Positions 1 through 9,945 of a DNA stretch of 64,000 nt are shown piece after piece. Position numbers and translations under genes: made by a program. The first letter of the stretch is position 1, and every line of letters starts with the position of its first letter. The stretch spans positions 248,001 through 312,000 of the forward strand of contig NZ_MKTH01000008.1 of assembly GCF_001898175.1 (NCBI RefSeq), read 5' to 3'. Source of the DNA: Cellulomonas sp. 73-92. GTDB taxonomy: Bacteria; Actinomycetota; Actinomycetes; Actinomycetales; Cellulomonadaceae. The notes beneath the pieces were generated by a model, which made no database searches, was not told the DNA's origin, and saw only the letters and a program-made list of their open reading frames with translations.

Positions 1-410
1 ATGCGGCTCGCGAGCTTGGCGAGCACGTCGCGGGTGATCTGCTCCATGCGGCCGTCCTGGAGCATCCCGTTCTCGCGCAGCTCGTGACCGAGGAAGAGGT
101 TGGCCGTCACGTCGAGGTTGTCGGCGAGGGCGAGGTCCTGGAAGACCGTGGCGATGCGCATCTCGTGCGCCACCGAGGGGGACGAGATCGACACCTGCTG
201 GCCCTCGATCTCGATGATGCCGGCATCGGGCTGCAGGACGCCGGACACCATCCTCGCCAGCGTCGACTTCCCCGCGCCGTTGTCGCCGACGAGCGCCACG
301 ACCTCGTGGGCGCGCACCTCGAAGTCGACGCCGGACAGGGCCTCCACGGCGCCGAACCGCTTGCTGATCTGTCGCATCGACAGCAGCGGCGCCCCGCCCC
401 GCTCGTTCAT
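1..410 (-). CDS. sugar ABC transporter ATP-binding protein (3' part runs off window)
   Basis: Reverse-strand reading from ATG at 410 gives [64 protein letters not shown]..., with Walker A GDNGAGKST. No stop before the window edge, so it is absent from the ORF track. Confidence 0.85.
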   Translation of the reverse strand, partial: MNERGGAPLLSMRQISKRFGAVEALSGVDFEVRAHEVVALVGDNGAGKSTLARMVSGVLQPDAGIIEIEGQQVSISSPSVAHEMRIATVFQDLALADNLDVTANLFLGHELRENGMLQDGRMEQITRDVLAKLASR

Positions 411-476
411 CTCGACACCTGCTCTCCGTTGGGCACGTGCGGAACCCTGACAGTCAAGGCCGCGGTGGTGGTCACG

Positions 477-1733
477 TCAACGCCGCTCGGCCACACCGTG
501 GTCATCCCCGTCCTCCTGCGTCCCGCCGTCGGCGCCCTCGCCGGCCGCGGGCGGCGTCTCGGCCGCGTCGAGCGGGATCTCGGCCGCCTCCAGCGCCAGC
601 GCGATCGCCCCCAGCACCTCGGCCCGCTGGCCGAGCTCGGCCGGGAGCACCTCGAGCGGGGCTATCTGGTTGAGCAGCACCCGGCGGCGGATCGCATCCC
701 GCATCGGCCCGATGAGCACCTCGCCGGTCTCCGCCAGCTCACCGCCGACCGCGACGCACTGCGGGTTGACCGCCACGGCGAGGCTCGCGACCACCGACCC
801 GATCGCGGCCCCGGCATCCGCGATCACCTGGCGGCAGCCGGGGTCGCCGTCGTTGGCCATCTGCACCACGTCCCGCAGCGCGAGCGAGCCGTGGCTGGCC
901 CGCAGCGGCTCGAGCAGGGCACCGGCGCCGACGACCGTGTCGAGGCAGCCGCGGGAGCCGCAGCGGCAGATCGCCCCCTGCGGGTCGACCTGCACGTGCC
1001 CGATCTCCCCGGCGGTGCCGGCGAACCCGCGGTGAACCTGCCCCGAGATGACGATGCCCGCACCGATCCCGTAGGACGCCCGGACGTACAGGGAGTCGCG
1101 GTAGCCCCGCGCGGCACCGAACCGGCTCTCGGCGAGCGCCCCGAGGTTGGCGTCGTTCTCGACGACGACCGGCTTGGCAAGACGCTTGGACATCACGTGG
1201 ACGATGTGGATGCCGTCCCAGCCGCGCATGATCCCCGGGACGGTGATCATGCCGGTGCCCGGCTCGACGGGCGCGGGCAGCCCGACGCCGATGGCCAGCA
1301 CCTCGTCGAGCGAGGCGCCGGCGCGCTCCGCCAGCTCGACCACGAGCAGGGCCGCCCGGTCGAGGCTGGTGTCCACGCGGTGCTCGTCGGGCAGCGGCAG
1401 CACCTGCTCGGCGACGATGTCGTGGGCGATGTCGCCGAGCGCCACCCGCAGCTGGCGGTGCCCGATGAGGACCCCCGCGACGAGACCGGTGCGGCTGGCG
1501 AGGCGGACCAGCTGCGCGCGCCGGCCGCTGCGGATCGTCGTGCGTGTGTCCACCAGGCCGGCGGTCTGCAGCTCCTTGACGATCGACGAGACCGTCGCGG
1601 CGGACAGCCCGGTCGCGCCGACGAGCTCGACCTGCGTCAGGCCTCCGAAGCGTTGGATCGCCTCGACGACGAGCGACCGGTTCCCCTCCCGCAGGGAGGA
1701 CTGCGACCCGGACGCCGCTCCCCCCAGTCTCAT
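477..1733 (-). CDS. ROK family transcriptional regulator (NagC/XylR type)
   Basis: 418 aa ORF with N-terminal winged-helix (LTQVELVGATGLSAATVSSIVKEL), ROK domain and zinc motif CRCGSRGCLDT. Confidence 0.9.
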   Translation of the reverse strand: MRLGGAASGSQSSLREGNRSLVVEAIQRFGGLTQVELVGATGLSAATVSSIVKELQTAGLVDTRTTIRSGRRAQLVRLASRTGLVAGVLIGHRQLRVALGDIAHDIVAEQVLPLPDEHRVDTSLDRAALLVVELAERAGASLDEVLAIGVGLPAPVEPGTGMITVPGIMRGWDGIHIVHVMSKRLAKPVVVENDANLGALAESRFGAARGYRDSLYVRASYGIGAGIVISGQVHRGFAGTAGEIGHVQVDPQGAICRCGSRGCLDTVVGAGALLEPLRASHGSLALRDVVQMANDGDPGCRQVIADAGAAIGSVVASLAVAVNPQCVAVGGELAETGEVLIGPMRDAIRRRVLLNQIAPLEVLPAELGQRAEVLGAIALALEAAEIPLDAAETPPAAGEGADGGTQEDGDDHGVAERR

Positions 1734-1772
1734 GTCGCGAATCCTCGCAGGTCGGGCGCGGTGGGCTGGGCG

Positions 1773-1823
1773 CCACGGCGGGGCCGAGCACCGGATCGAC
1801 CCGGTGCGGCGGCCCCGCCGTGG
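1773..1823 (-). terminator. long hairpin downstream of the ABC permease gene
   Basis: CCACGGCGGGGCC-GA-GCACCGG-ATCGAC-CCGGTGC-GGC-GGCCCCGCCGTGG just after the stop at 1834. Confidence 0.7.
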
Positions 1824-1833
1824 TGCGTGTGGA

Positions 1834-3027
1834 TCAGCGCGTCGCCTCCGCGCGGCGGCGGTTCCAGATGTCGAACGCGACCGCGAGCAGCAGCACGATG
1901 CCCTTGACGACCTGCTGCACCGCCTGGCCGACGCCCATGAGCTGCATGCCGTTGGCCAGCACGGCCATGATCAGGCCACCGACCATGGCGCCGGTGACCC
2001 GCCCGACACCACCCGTGGTCGACGCGCCACCGATGAAGCAGGCGGCGATCGCGTCGAGCTCGAACATGTTGCCGGCACCCGGCTGGGCGCCGTTGGTCCG
2101 GGCGGAGAAGACGACGCCCGCGACGGACGCCAGGACGCCCATGTTGACGAAGGTCCAGAAGGTCACCTTCCGCACCTTGACGCCGGACAGCTGCGCCGCG
2201 TTGAGGTTGCCGCCGATCGCGTAGATGTGCCGGCCGAACACCGACTTCTGCATGACGATCGAGTAGGCGATGATCAGCACCGCCAGCAGGATCAGCACGA
2301 TCGGCAGGCCGCGGCTGCGCGCCAGCTGCGAGCCGAACCACATCACGACCGCGGCGACCACGACGATCTTCGCGACGAACAGCGGCATCGACTCGACGAC
2401 CTGCTGGTAGGCGATGCGCCCACGGCGCGTCCGCCACTGGCTCACCGCGTACCCGACCACCGCGATGGCGAAGATCACCACCGTGAACGTGTCGATCCCG
2501 TAGCCGCCGAACAGCCCGTTGAGGAAGCCGTTCGCGATCCCGTAGTACGTGCCGTTGAACGGCGACAGCGAGATGTTGTTGAGCACGATGTAGGTCAGGC
2601 CGCGGAACAGGAGCATTCCGGCCAGCGTGACGATGAACCCGGGGATGCCCACCGAGGCGACCCAGAAGCCCTGCCAGCAGCCGACGAGGAAGCCGACGAC
2701 GAGGGCGCTGAGCACACCGACGTACCACGGTGCGTGACCCTTGATGACGACCTCCGCGGCGACGGCGCCGGTGAGCGCCACCACCGAACCGACGGACAGG
2801 TCGATCTGGCCGAGCACGATGACCATGAGCATGCCGGTCGCCAGGATCAGCACGTACGAGTACTGCAGGACGATGTTGGTCAGGTTGCCCGGGGACAGGA
2901 AGTCGCTGTTCAGCACCGAGAAGAGGGCGACGATCGCGATGAACGCGACGAAGATCCCGCTCTGGCGCACGTTCCGGGTGACGAGGTCCCGGACCCCGAC
3001 CCCAACTCCGGCGACGGTCGTCGTCAT
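1834..3027 (-). CDS. mmsB: sugar ABC transporter permease (MmsB/GguB type)
   Basis: [59 protein letters not shown]...; multi-TM; start overlaps the upstream ATPase stop (ATGA). Confidence 0.85.
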   Translation of the reverse strand: MTTTVAGVGVGVRDLVTRNVRQSGIFVAFIAIVALFSVLNSDFLSPGNLTNIVLQYSYVLILATGMLMVIVLGQIDLSVGSVVALTGAVAAEVVIKGHAPWYVGVLSALVVGFLVGCWQGFWVASVGIPGFIVTLAGMLLFRGLTYIVLNNISLSPFNGTYYGIANGFLNGLFGGYGIDTFTVVIFAIAVVGYAVSQWRTRRGRIAYQQVVESMPLFVAKIVVVAAVVMWFGSQLARSRGLPIVLILLAVLIIAYSIVMQKSVFGRHIYAIGGNLNAAQLSGVKVRKVTFWTFVNMGVLASVAGVVFSARTNGAQPGAGNMFELDAIAACFIGGASTTGGVGRVTGAMVGGLIMAVLANGMQLMGVGQAVQQVVKGIVLLLAVAFDIWNRRRAEATR

Positions 3028-4574
3028 GATGCCCTGTCCTTTGCGTCTCGCTCGATGGTCATGAGTTCCATGAGTCGCTCCTGCGTCGCCTCGGCCACCG
3101 GCACCTCGCCGGTGATGCGCCCGAAGGCCAACGTGTAGATCCGGTCGCACGTCCCCAGGAGCTCGGGCAGCTCGGACGAGATGACGACGACCGCTTTCCC
3201 TTCGGCGACCATCCGGTTGATGATCGTGTAGATCTCGTACTTGGCACCGACGTCGATGCCGCGTGTCGGCTCGTCGAGGATGAGCACGTCGGGCGTCGTG
3301 AACAGCCACTTCGCCAGCACGACCTTCTGCTGGTTGCCGCCCGAGAGCTTGCCGACCGGCACCGAGACCGAGGGCGTGCGGATGTTGAGGCTCGACCGGT
3401 ACTCCTCGGCGGCGCGCAGCTCCTCGTTGCCGTCGACCCAGCCGCGGGTGGCCAGCTTGTCGAGCGCCGCGGACGTGATGTTGCTGCGGATGTCCTCGAT
3501 GAGGTTGAGCCCGAACCGCTTGCGGTCCTCCGTCGCGTACGCGATGCCGTGCTCGATGGCCGCCGACACGTCGGGGATCTCGACCGGCGCGCCGTCCTTG
3601 TAGATCTGCCCGGAGATGTCGCGACCGTAGGAGCGCCCGAACAGGCTCATCGCCAGCTCGGTGCGGCCGGCACCCATGAGGCCGGCGATGCCGACGACCT
3701 CCCCGGCTCGCACCGTGAACGAGGCGTCGTCGATGACGACGCGCCCGGCCTGCGTCGGGTGATGGACCGTCCAGTTCTCCACCCGGAGCACCTCGTCGCC
3801 GATCTGCGGCTCCCGGTCCGGGAACCGGTGCTCGAGGTCCCGGCCGACCATGCCGCGGATCATGCGGTTCTCGTTGGCCCCGGGGTCGGTCATGGCGAAC
3901 GTCTCGATGGTCCGGCCGTCGCGGATCACCGTCACGGTGTCGGCGATCTCGGTGAGCTCGCGCAGCTTGTGGGAGATCATGATCGAGGTGATCCCCTGGT
4001 CCTTGAGCTGACGCAGCAGGCCCAGGAGGTGCTCGGAGTCGTTGTCGTTGAGGGCGGCCGTCGGCTCGTCGAGGATGAGCAGCTTGACGTCCTTCGAGAG
4101 CGCCTTGGCGATCTCGATCAGCTGCTGCTTGCCGACGCCCAGCTGGCCGATCGGCGTCGTCGGGTTCTCCTTGAGGCCGACGCGCTCCATGAGTCGTGAG
4201 GCCTGGTGGTTCGCCTTGTTCCAGTCGATCATCCCGCGGCCTGCGCGGACCTCGTTGCCCAGGAAGATGTTCTCGGCGATCGACAGGTAGGGGACGAGCG
4301 CCAGCTCCTGGTGGATGATGACGATCCCCTTGGCCTCCGAGTCGTTGATCGACCCGAAGCGGACCTCGTCACCGTCGTAGACGATCTCGCCCTCGTACGT
4401 GCCGTGCGGGTAGACCCCCGACAGCACCTTCATCAGCGTCGACTTGCCGGCGCCGTTCTCCCCGCAGATGGCATGGATCTCACCACGCCGTACCGTCAGC
4501 GTCACGTCCTGCAACGCCTTGACCCCGGGGAAGGTCTTGGTGATGCCGCGCATCTCCAAGATCTCGCTGGTCAT
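3024..4574 (-). CDS. mmsA: multiple-sugar ABC transporter ATP-binding protein with two NBDs (MmsA/GguA type)
   Basis: [53 protein letters not shown]...; second half [37 protein letters not shown]. Confidence 0.9.
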   Translation of the reverse strand: MTSEILEMRGITKTFPGVKALQDVTLTVRRGEIHAICGENGAGKSTLMKVLSGVYPHGTYEGEIVYDGDEVRFGSINDSEAKGIVIIHQELALVPYLSIAENIFLGNEVRAGRGMIDWNKANHQASRLMERVGLKENPTTPIGQLGVGKQQLIEIAKALSKDVKLLILDEPTAALNDNDSEHLLGLLRQLKDQGITSIMISHKLRELTEIADTVTVIRDGRTIETFAMTDPGANENRMIRGMVGRDLEHRFPDREPQIGDEVLRVENWTVHHPTQAGRVVIDDASFTVRAGEVVGIAGLMGAGRTELAMSLFGRSYGRDISGQIYKDGAPVEIPDVSAAIEHGIAYATEDRKRFGLNLIEDIRSNITSAALDKLATRGWVDGNEELRAAEEYRSSLNIRTPSVSVPVGKLSGGNQQKVVLAKWLFTTPDVLILDEPTRGIDVGAKYEIYTIINRMVAEGKAVVVISSELPELLGTCDRIYTLAFGRITGEVPVAEATQERLMELMTIERDAKDRAS

Positions 4575-4601
4575 GCGCCCTCCAAGGGTGTGGTTCAGGG
4601 T

Positions 4602-4643
4602 GCGGGCACGGTCCCGCCCGGTGAGGGCCGGGACCGTGCCCGC
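4602..4643 (-). terminator. intercistronic hairpin between substrate-binding protein and ATPase genes
   Basis: Perfect 15-bp arms GCGGGCACGGTCCCG / CGGGACCGTGCCCGC. Confidence 0.6.
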
Positions 4644-4657
4644 GAGAGGGGTGGTGA

Positions 4658-5839
4658 CTACGCGACGCCGGCCGCGACCTGGGCGGCCGTGTAGTACTTG
4701 GAGTCGATCAGCTGCTTCTGGATGTCTTCCTTGTAGACCGTCACGACGGGCAGCAGGTAGGTCGGGACCACCTTGACGCCGTTGTTGTAGGTCTTGGTGT
4801 CGTTCGCCTCGGGCGTGTTGCCCGCGAGGAAGGCCTCGGCCACCTTGACGGCCTGCGCGGCGAGCGTGCGGGTGTCCTTGAAGATGGTCGACGACTGCAC
4901 ACCGTCGTTGATGAGCTTGACGGAGGCGATCTCGGCGTCCTGACCGGTGACGACCGGCAGGCCCTTGTCGAGGGTCGGGCCCATGCCGACGCCCTGCAGC
5001 GCGGTGATGATGCCGCGGGACAGGCCGTCGAACGGCGACAGCACGCCGGCGAGCTTGGCGCCACCGGTGTAGGTCGAGGTCAGCAGGTTCTCCATGCGCT
5101 GCTGGGCACCGTCCTGCGACCAGCGGAGGATCGCGACCTGGTCGAACGACGTCTGGCCGGACTTGATGACCAGCGTGCCGTTGGCGATGAACGGCTTGAG
5201 GGTGTCCATGCCGCCGTTGAAGAAGAACTTCGCGTTGTTGTCGTCGGGCGAGCCGGCGAAGACCTCGATGTTGAACGGGCCCTTGGGGGCGTCCGTCTTG
5301 GCCTTGCCGTCCTTGTCCGTCAGGCCCAGCCCGTACAGCAGGGCGTTGGCCTGGGCGACGCCGACCGCGTAGTTGTCGAACGTCGTGTAGAAGTCGACGT
5401 TCGGCGTGCCGTTGATCAGGCGGTCGTACGCGATGACCTTGATGCCCTTGGACGCGGCGTTCTCGAGCTGGCTCGTCAGGGCGGTGCCGTCGATCGAGGC
5501 GATGATGAGGAGCTTGGCGCCCTCGGTGATCATCGCGTCGAGCTGCTGGGTCTGGGTCGGGATGTCGTCGTTCGCGTACTTGAGGTCGACCTTGTAGCCG
5601 TCCTTCTCCAGCGCGGACTTCACGGCGTTGCCGTCGTTGATCCACCGCTCGGAGGTCTGGGTCGGCATCGCGACGCCGACGAGCGCGCCGGCCCCCGCCG
5701 CCGTGCCCCCGGTCGCCCCGGCGCTGCCCGTCGCGGCCGGCGTGCCGCCGCCGTTCGCGCCTCCGGCCCCGGTGCCACCGCAGGCCGCAAGGCTGAGGGC
5801 GACCGCGATGCCTGCGGCCACCATTCCGATCCGTCGCAT
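4658..5839 (-). CDS. chvE: multiple-sugar ABC transporter substrate-binding lipoprotein (ChvE type)
   Basis: [27 protein letters not shown] lipobox; [39 protein letters not shown]... Confidence 0.88.
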   Translation of the reverse strand: MRRIGMVAAGIAVALSLAACGGTGAGGANGGGTPAATGSAGATGGTAAGAGALVGVAMPTQTSERWINDGNAVKSALEKDGYKVDLKYANDDIPTQTQQLDAMITEGAKLLIIASIDGTALTSQLENAASKGIKVIAYDRLINGTPNVDFYTTFDNYAVGVAQANALLYGLGLTDKDGKAKTDAPKGPFNIEVFAGSPDDNNAKFFFNGGMDTLKPFIANGTLVIKSGQTSFDQVAILRWSQDGAQQRMENLLTSTYTGGAKLAGVLSPFDGLSRGIITALQGVGMGPTLDKGLPVVTGQDAEIASVKLINDGVQSSTIFKDTRTLAAQAVKVAEAFLAGNTPEANDTKTYNNGVKVVPTYLLPVVTVYKEDIQKQLIDSKYYTAAQVAAGVA

Positions 5840-6038
5840 CTTCGCGCTCCTTCTCGTCACTGAGAGATTCCCGGTCCGTCGGACCGTGGTGCGTCGGCCG
5901 GGCGGTTTCCGCCCGGTTCGCGTCCCTGGGACTGCTGCGTCCCCGGAACGGCGAGCCCTACCCTCTTGCCTTCGACTCCCGAAGTCAAGCGAATGAGAAG
6001 GTCCCCCGGTTACGAAACCATCACGGTTCGGTCTCCCG

Positions 6039-6075
6039 ATGTGAACGCCAACATGGGGCATGTGAAGGCTCACAT
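6039..6075. promoter_or_regulatory. tandem palindromic operator candidates upstream of the substrate-binding protein gene
   Basis: ATGTGAACGCCAACAT (6039-6054) and ATGTGAAGGCTCACAT (6060-6075), 21 bp apart. Confidence 0.5.
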
Positions 6076-6115
6076 CCCATGATTGGCTTTGGAGCCTGAA
6101 GACAGCATCGACGGC

Positions 6116-6388
6116 TCACTCCCGGCGCAACGCCTCGAGCCGCTCGCGGAGGACGTCGTCGACCACCTCGTCGGCCACCTCGACGACCTTGTCGCGGCTG
6201 GTCGCGCCACTGACCAGGGTGACGAACCGTGGCCGGACCGCCAGCGCGTCCGCGAGCGCGCGCAGGGTCGCCGCGGTGGCGGCGCCGTCGACCGCGCGCG
6301 CCGTCACCGCGACGACGAGCCGGTCGCCGTGCAGACCGCCGACCCGCGTGCGCGAGGCGCCGGGCTTGACGCGGATGCCGAGGCGCAC
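6116..6388 (-). CDS. DUF167 (YggU-like) domain protein
   Basis: MRLGIRVKPGASRTRVGGLHGDRLVVAVTARAVDGAATAATLRALADAL...GATSRDKVVEV. Confidence 0.8.
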   Translation of the reverse strand: MRLGIRVKPGASRTRVGGLHGDRLVVAVTARAVDGAATAATLRALADALAVRPRFVTLVSGATSRDKVVEVADEVVDDVLRERLEALRRE

Positions 6389-6446
6389 GGCGCCTATCCT
6401 CCCGTGCCCGGGCGGCGGGCCGGAGCACCACCGCGGGCCGGGCGCC

Positions 6447-7436
6447 TCAGACGAGGCCGAGCGCCGTCACCTGGTCGCGCTCGTCGGACAGCTCGGCGAC
6501 GGAGGCGTCGACCCGCGCCCGGCTCAGCTCGTCGAGCTCCAGGCCCTGGACGATCGACCACGACGTCCCGTCGGAGGTCACCGGGAACGAGGAGACCAGG
6601 CCCTCCGGCACGCCGTAGGAGCCGTCGGACACGACGCCCGCGCTGGTCCAGTCGCCGGCCGGCGTGCCGTGGACCCAGGTGGCGACGTGGTCGATCGCCG
6701 CGTTGGCCGCCGAGGCCGCCGAGGACGCGCCGCGCGCCGCGATGACGGCGGCCCCGCGCTGGGCGACCGTGGGGATGAAGGTGTCGCGGACCCAGGCGTC
6801 GTCGGCGATCACGTCGGCCGCCGGGCGGCCGCCGATGAGGGCGTGCTGGATCGACGGGTACTGCGTGGCGGAGTGGTTGCCCCAGATGGTGAACCGCTGG
6901 ATGTCCGCCACGGAGACGCCCGCCTTCGCCGCCAGCTGCGCCAGGCCGCGGTTGTGGTCGAGGCGCGTCATGGCGGTGAAGCGGTCCCGGGGGACGTCCG
7001 GCGCGTGCGAGGCGGCGATGAACGCGTTGGTGTTCGCCGGGTTGCCGACCACCAGCACGCGGACGTCGTCGGACGCCCCGGCGTTGATCGCGGCACCCTG
7101 CGGGCCGAAGATCCCGCCGTTGGCCGCCAGGAGGTCGCCGCGCTCCATGCCCGCCGTGCGCGGGCGGGCCCCGACGAGCAGCGCCACGTCCACGCCGTCG
7201 AAGGCCGCCGTCGGGTCGTCGTGCAGGTCGGTGCCGGTCAGCAGCGGGAACGCGCAGTCCTCGAGCTCCATCGCGACCCCCTCCAGCGCGTGGACCGCCT
7301 GCGGGACCTCCAGCAGGTGGAGCCGCACGGGGGTGTCGGGACCGAGCAGCTGGCCCGACGCGATGCGGAAGAGCAAGGCGTAGCCGATCTGGCCGGCGGC
7401 GCCGGTGACGGTGACGTGGACGGGGGAGGCAGGCAC
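6447..7436 (-). CDS. mdh: malate dehydrogenase
   Basis: [47 protein letters not shown]...[17 protein letters not shown]...[11 protein letters not shown]. Confidence 0.95.
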   Translation of the reverse strand: MPASPVHVTVTGAAGQIGYALLFRIASGQLLGPDTPVRLHLLEVPQAVHALEGVAMELEDCAFPLLTGTDLHDDPTAAFDGVDVALLVGARPRTAGMERGDLLAANGGIFGPQGAAINAGASDDVRVLVVGNPANTNAFIAASHAPDVPRDRFTAMTRLDHNRGLAQLAAKAGVSVADIQRFTIWGNHSATQYPSIQHALIGGRPAADVIADDAWVRDTFIPTVAQRGAAVIAARGASSAASAANAAIDHVATWVHGTPAGDWTSAGVVSDGSYGVPEGLVSSFPVTSDGTSWSIVQGLELDELSRARVDASVAELSDERDQVTALGLV

Positions 7437-7464
7437 GGGTTCGTCTCCTTCGACGGTGGCGGGG

Positions 7465-8682
7465 TCAGGCGAGGCGGGCGGAGAGGTTGTCGGCGAGCAC
7501 GCGGAGGAAGTCCTCGGTGGTCAGCCACTCCTGCTGCGGCCCGACGAGCAGGGCGAGGTCCTTCGTCATGGCGCCGGCCTCGACGGTGTCGACGACGACC
7601 TTCTCCAGCGTCTCCGCGAACGCGGTGACCTCGGGCGTGCCGTCGAGGGCGCCGCGGTGCTTGAGCCCGCCGGTCCACGCGTAGATGGACGCGATGGGGT
7701 TCGTCGAGGTGGGCTTGCCCGCCTGGTGCTGGCGGTAGTGCCGGGTGACGGTGCCGTGCGCGGCCTCGGCCTCGACGGTCTTCCCGTCGGGCGTCATGAG
7801 CACGCTCGTCATGAGACCGAGCGAGCCGAAGCCCTGGGCGACGGTGTCGGACTGGACGTCGCCGTCGTAGTTCTTGCACGCCCACACGTAGCCGCCCTCC
7901 CACTTGAGGGCCGAGGCCACCATGTCGTCGATGAGGCGGTGCTCGTAGGTGAGGCCCGCGGCGTCGAACTGGGCCTTGTACTCGGTCTCGAACACCTCGG
8001 CGAACAGGTCCTTGAACTGCCCGTCGTAGGCCTTGAGGATCGTGTTCTTCGTCGACAGGTAGACCGGGTAGCCGCGCTTGAGGCCGTAGGCGAAGCTCGC
8101 GCGGGCGAAGTCCTTGATGGAGTCGTTGAAGTTGTACATGCCCATCGCCACCCCGCCGCCGTCCGGGTAGGCGACGACCTCCTGGGTGATGGGGGCGCCG
8201 CCGTCCGCCGGGGTGAAGGTCAGGGTGAGCGTGCCGGCGCCCGGGACCTTGAAGTCGGTGGCGCGGTACTGGTCGCCGAACGCGTGACGGCCGATGACGA
8301 TCGGCTTCGTCCAGCCCGGCACCAGCCGGGGGATGTTGCGGATGATGATCGGCTCGCGGAAGACGACCCCGCCGAGGATGTTGCGGATCGTGCCGTTGGG
8401 GCTCTTCCACATCTTCTGCAGGCCGAACTCGGCGACGCGGGCCTCGTCGGGCGTGATCGTCGCGCACTTGACGCCGACGCCGTGCTCCTTGATCGCGTGC
8501 GCCGCGTCGACCGTGACCTGGTCCGCGGTGGCGTCGCGGTTCTCGATCGACAGGTCGTAGTAGAGGAGGTCGACGTCGAGGTAGGGGCGGATCAGCGTGT
8601 CCTTGATGACCTGCCAGATGATCCGGGTCATCTCGTCGCCGTCGAGCTCGACGACCGGTCCGGTCACGGTGATCTTGGCCAT
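7465..8682 (-). CDS. icd: NADP-dependent isocitrate dehydrogenase
   Basis: [61 protein letters not shown]... Confidence 0.95.
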   Translation of the reverse strand: MAKITVTGPVVELDGDEMTRIIWQVIKDTLIRPYLDVDLLYYDLSIENRDATADQVTVDAAHAIKEHGVGVKCATITPDEARVAEFGLQKMWKSPNGTIRNILGGVVFREPIIIRNIPRLVPGWTKPIVIGRHAFGDQYRATDFKVPGAGTLTLTFTPADGGAPITQEVVAYPDGGGVAMGMYNFNDSIKDFARASFAYGLKRGYPVYLSTKNTILKAYDGQFKDLFAEVFETEYKAQFDAAGLTYEHRLIDDMVASALKWEGGYVWACKNYDGDVQSDTVAQGFGSLGLMTSVLMTPDGKTVEAEAAHGTVTRHYRQHQAGKPTSTNPIASIYAWTGGLKHRGALDGTPEVTAFAETLEKVVVDTVEAGAMTKDLALLVGPQQEWLTTEDFLRVLADNLSARLA

Positions 8683-8735
8683 CGGCGCGGTGCCTCCTCG
8701 CTCACGGGTACCCGGGCGGCACCGCGGAACAGATT

Positions 8736-8749
8736 ACTCGACATCAAGA
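8736..8749. promoter_or_regulatory. imperfect palindrome upstream of icd (similar to site upstream of sucC)
   Basis: ACTCGAC|ATCAAGA, minus strand TCTTGATGTCGAGT; compare TCTCGACGTCGAGA at 20165. Confidence 0.5.
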
Positions 8750-8827
8750 TACTTTCGATCGCCCGTCCGGCACAGCACCACCTGGCATGCTGGGGCGGAC
8801 CACCACCCCTGCGTCGACTGGACCGCC

Positions 8828-9772
8828 ATGTCACAGCAGCAGCCCGACCCCGCCGAGTCCGTGTTCGGCGCTCCCGACATGGGGTTCGCCGAGCAGGAGC
8901 CGTCCGGCGTCCTCCTCGTCGACGAGCCCGAGACCGGGGGTCCCGGTCTCCTGGCCCGCACCGGCGCCGAGCTCTTCGGCACGTTCGTCCTCGTCTTCGC
9001 CGGCCTCGGCACGCTGCTGTACGCGAAGCTCGACACGTCGGGCGGCTCGCTGACCGTCGCCGTCGCGTTCGGCATCGCCGCGACCGTCGTGCTGGCCACG
9101 GTCGGACGCGTCTCGGGCGGGCACGTGAACCCCGCGGTCTCCCTCGGCGCGGCGATCGCCGGGCGCCTCTCGTGGGCGGACCTGCTCCCCTACTGGCTGG
9201 CCCAGCTCGTCGGCGGCGCGCTCGGCGCCGCCGTGCTCTGGCTGACCGTCCCGACCGGGCTGGCGCAGCTCATCAGCGGGTCCGAGGACAAGCACCTGCT
9301 GCTCGGCACCACGGCCAACGGCTTCGGCGACCACTCGGCGCTGGCGCACCTGCTCGAGAACTCCGCCTCGGCCGGCAAGGCGCAGTTCTCCCTGGCGGCG
9401 GCCCTGCTGGTCGAGCTGCTGGCGACGGCGATCCTCGTCGGCGTCTTCCTGGTCGCCACCCGGCACGAGGCCGTCGAGCAGCGCGCGCCCTTCGTCGTCG
9501 GCCTCACGCTGACGGTGCTCATGCTCGTCACGCTGCCCATCACCAACGGCGGCCTCAACCCGGCGCGCTCGACCGCGGCGGCCATCCTCGCGCCGTCGTG
9601 GGCGCTGTCGCAGCTGTGGCTGTTCTGGGTGGCGCCGCTCCTCGGTGCGGCGGTCGCGGCCCTGCTCGTGCGCGCGTTCGGCTCGTCGGCCACGGCCGTG
9701 AACGACGAGCTGGACGACGAGGTCGAGGACGACGGCGACGAGGAGGAGACCTTCCCGGTCCTGCCGGCCTGA
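8828..9772 (+). CDS. aquaporin / MIP family channel
   Basis: GHVNPAVSLGAAIAGR and GGLNPARSTAAAILAP (two NPA motifs), six TM segments. Confidence 0.9.
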   Translation: MSQQQPDPAESVFGAPDMGFAEQEPSGVLLVDEPETGGPGLLARTGAELFGTFVLVFAGLGTLLYAKLDTSGGSLTVAVAFGIAATVVLATVGRVSGGHVNPAVSLGAAIAGRLSWADLLPYWLAQLVGGALGAAVLWLTVPTGLAQLISGSEDKHLLLGTTANGFGDHSALAHLLENSASAGKAQFSLAAALLVELLATAILVGVFLVATRHEAVEQRAPFVVGLTLTVLMLVTLPITNGGLNPARSTAAAILAPSWALSQLWLFWVAPLLGAAVAALLVRAFGSSATAVNDELDDEVEDDGDEEETFPVLPA

Positions 9773-9786
9773 TCCGCCTCTCCACC

Positions 9787-9820
9787 CGACGGCCGGCGTC
9801 CCGACGGACGCCGGCCGTCG
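9787..9820 (+). terminator. terminator hairpin after aquaporin gene
   Basis: CGACGGCCGGCGTCC-CGAC-GGACGCCGGCCGTCG, perfect 15-bp stem. Confidence 0.7.
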
Positions 9821-9878
9821 GCCGTGCCGGCACTCGTCGGGCTGTCCGGTCCTTCCGGTTGAGGACATCTGCCGCTGC

Positions 9879-9896
9879 ACTTACCGTCGGGTAAGT
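9879..9896. promoter_or_regulatory. palindromic operator candidate upstream of the GH55-like gene
   Basis: ACTTACC-GTCG-GGTAAGT, perfect 7-bp arms. Confidence 0.5.
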
Positions 9897-9945
9897 CTGT
9901 TTCGTGGAGCTCCCACGGGACCGCCTCGACGGAGAGGACGCAGGG

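Noticed and set aside
84-1907. 607-aa plus-strand ORF opposite the ROK regulator
   Set aside because: Shadow ORF caused by high GC; low-complexity Arg/Asp-rich translation, while the minus strand encodes a recognisable ROK protein.
1147-3138. 663-aa plus-strand ORF
   Set aside because: Overlaps ROK and ABC permease genes entirely on the opposite strand; no domain signal.
6060-6075. CRP/GlxR binding site
   Set aside because: Half-sites TGTGA/TCACA are separated by 4 nt rather than the 6 nt needed for CRP/GlxR; kept as a LacI-like palindrome instead.
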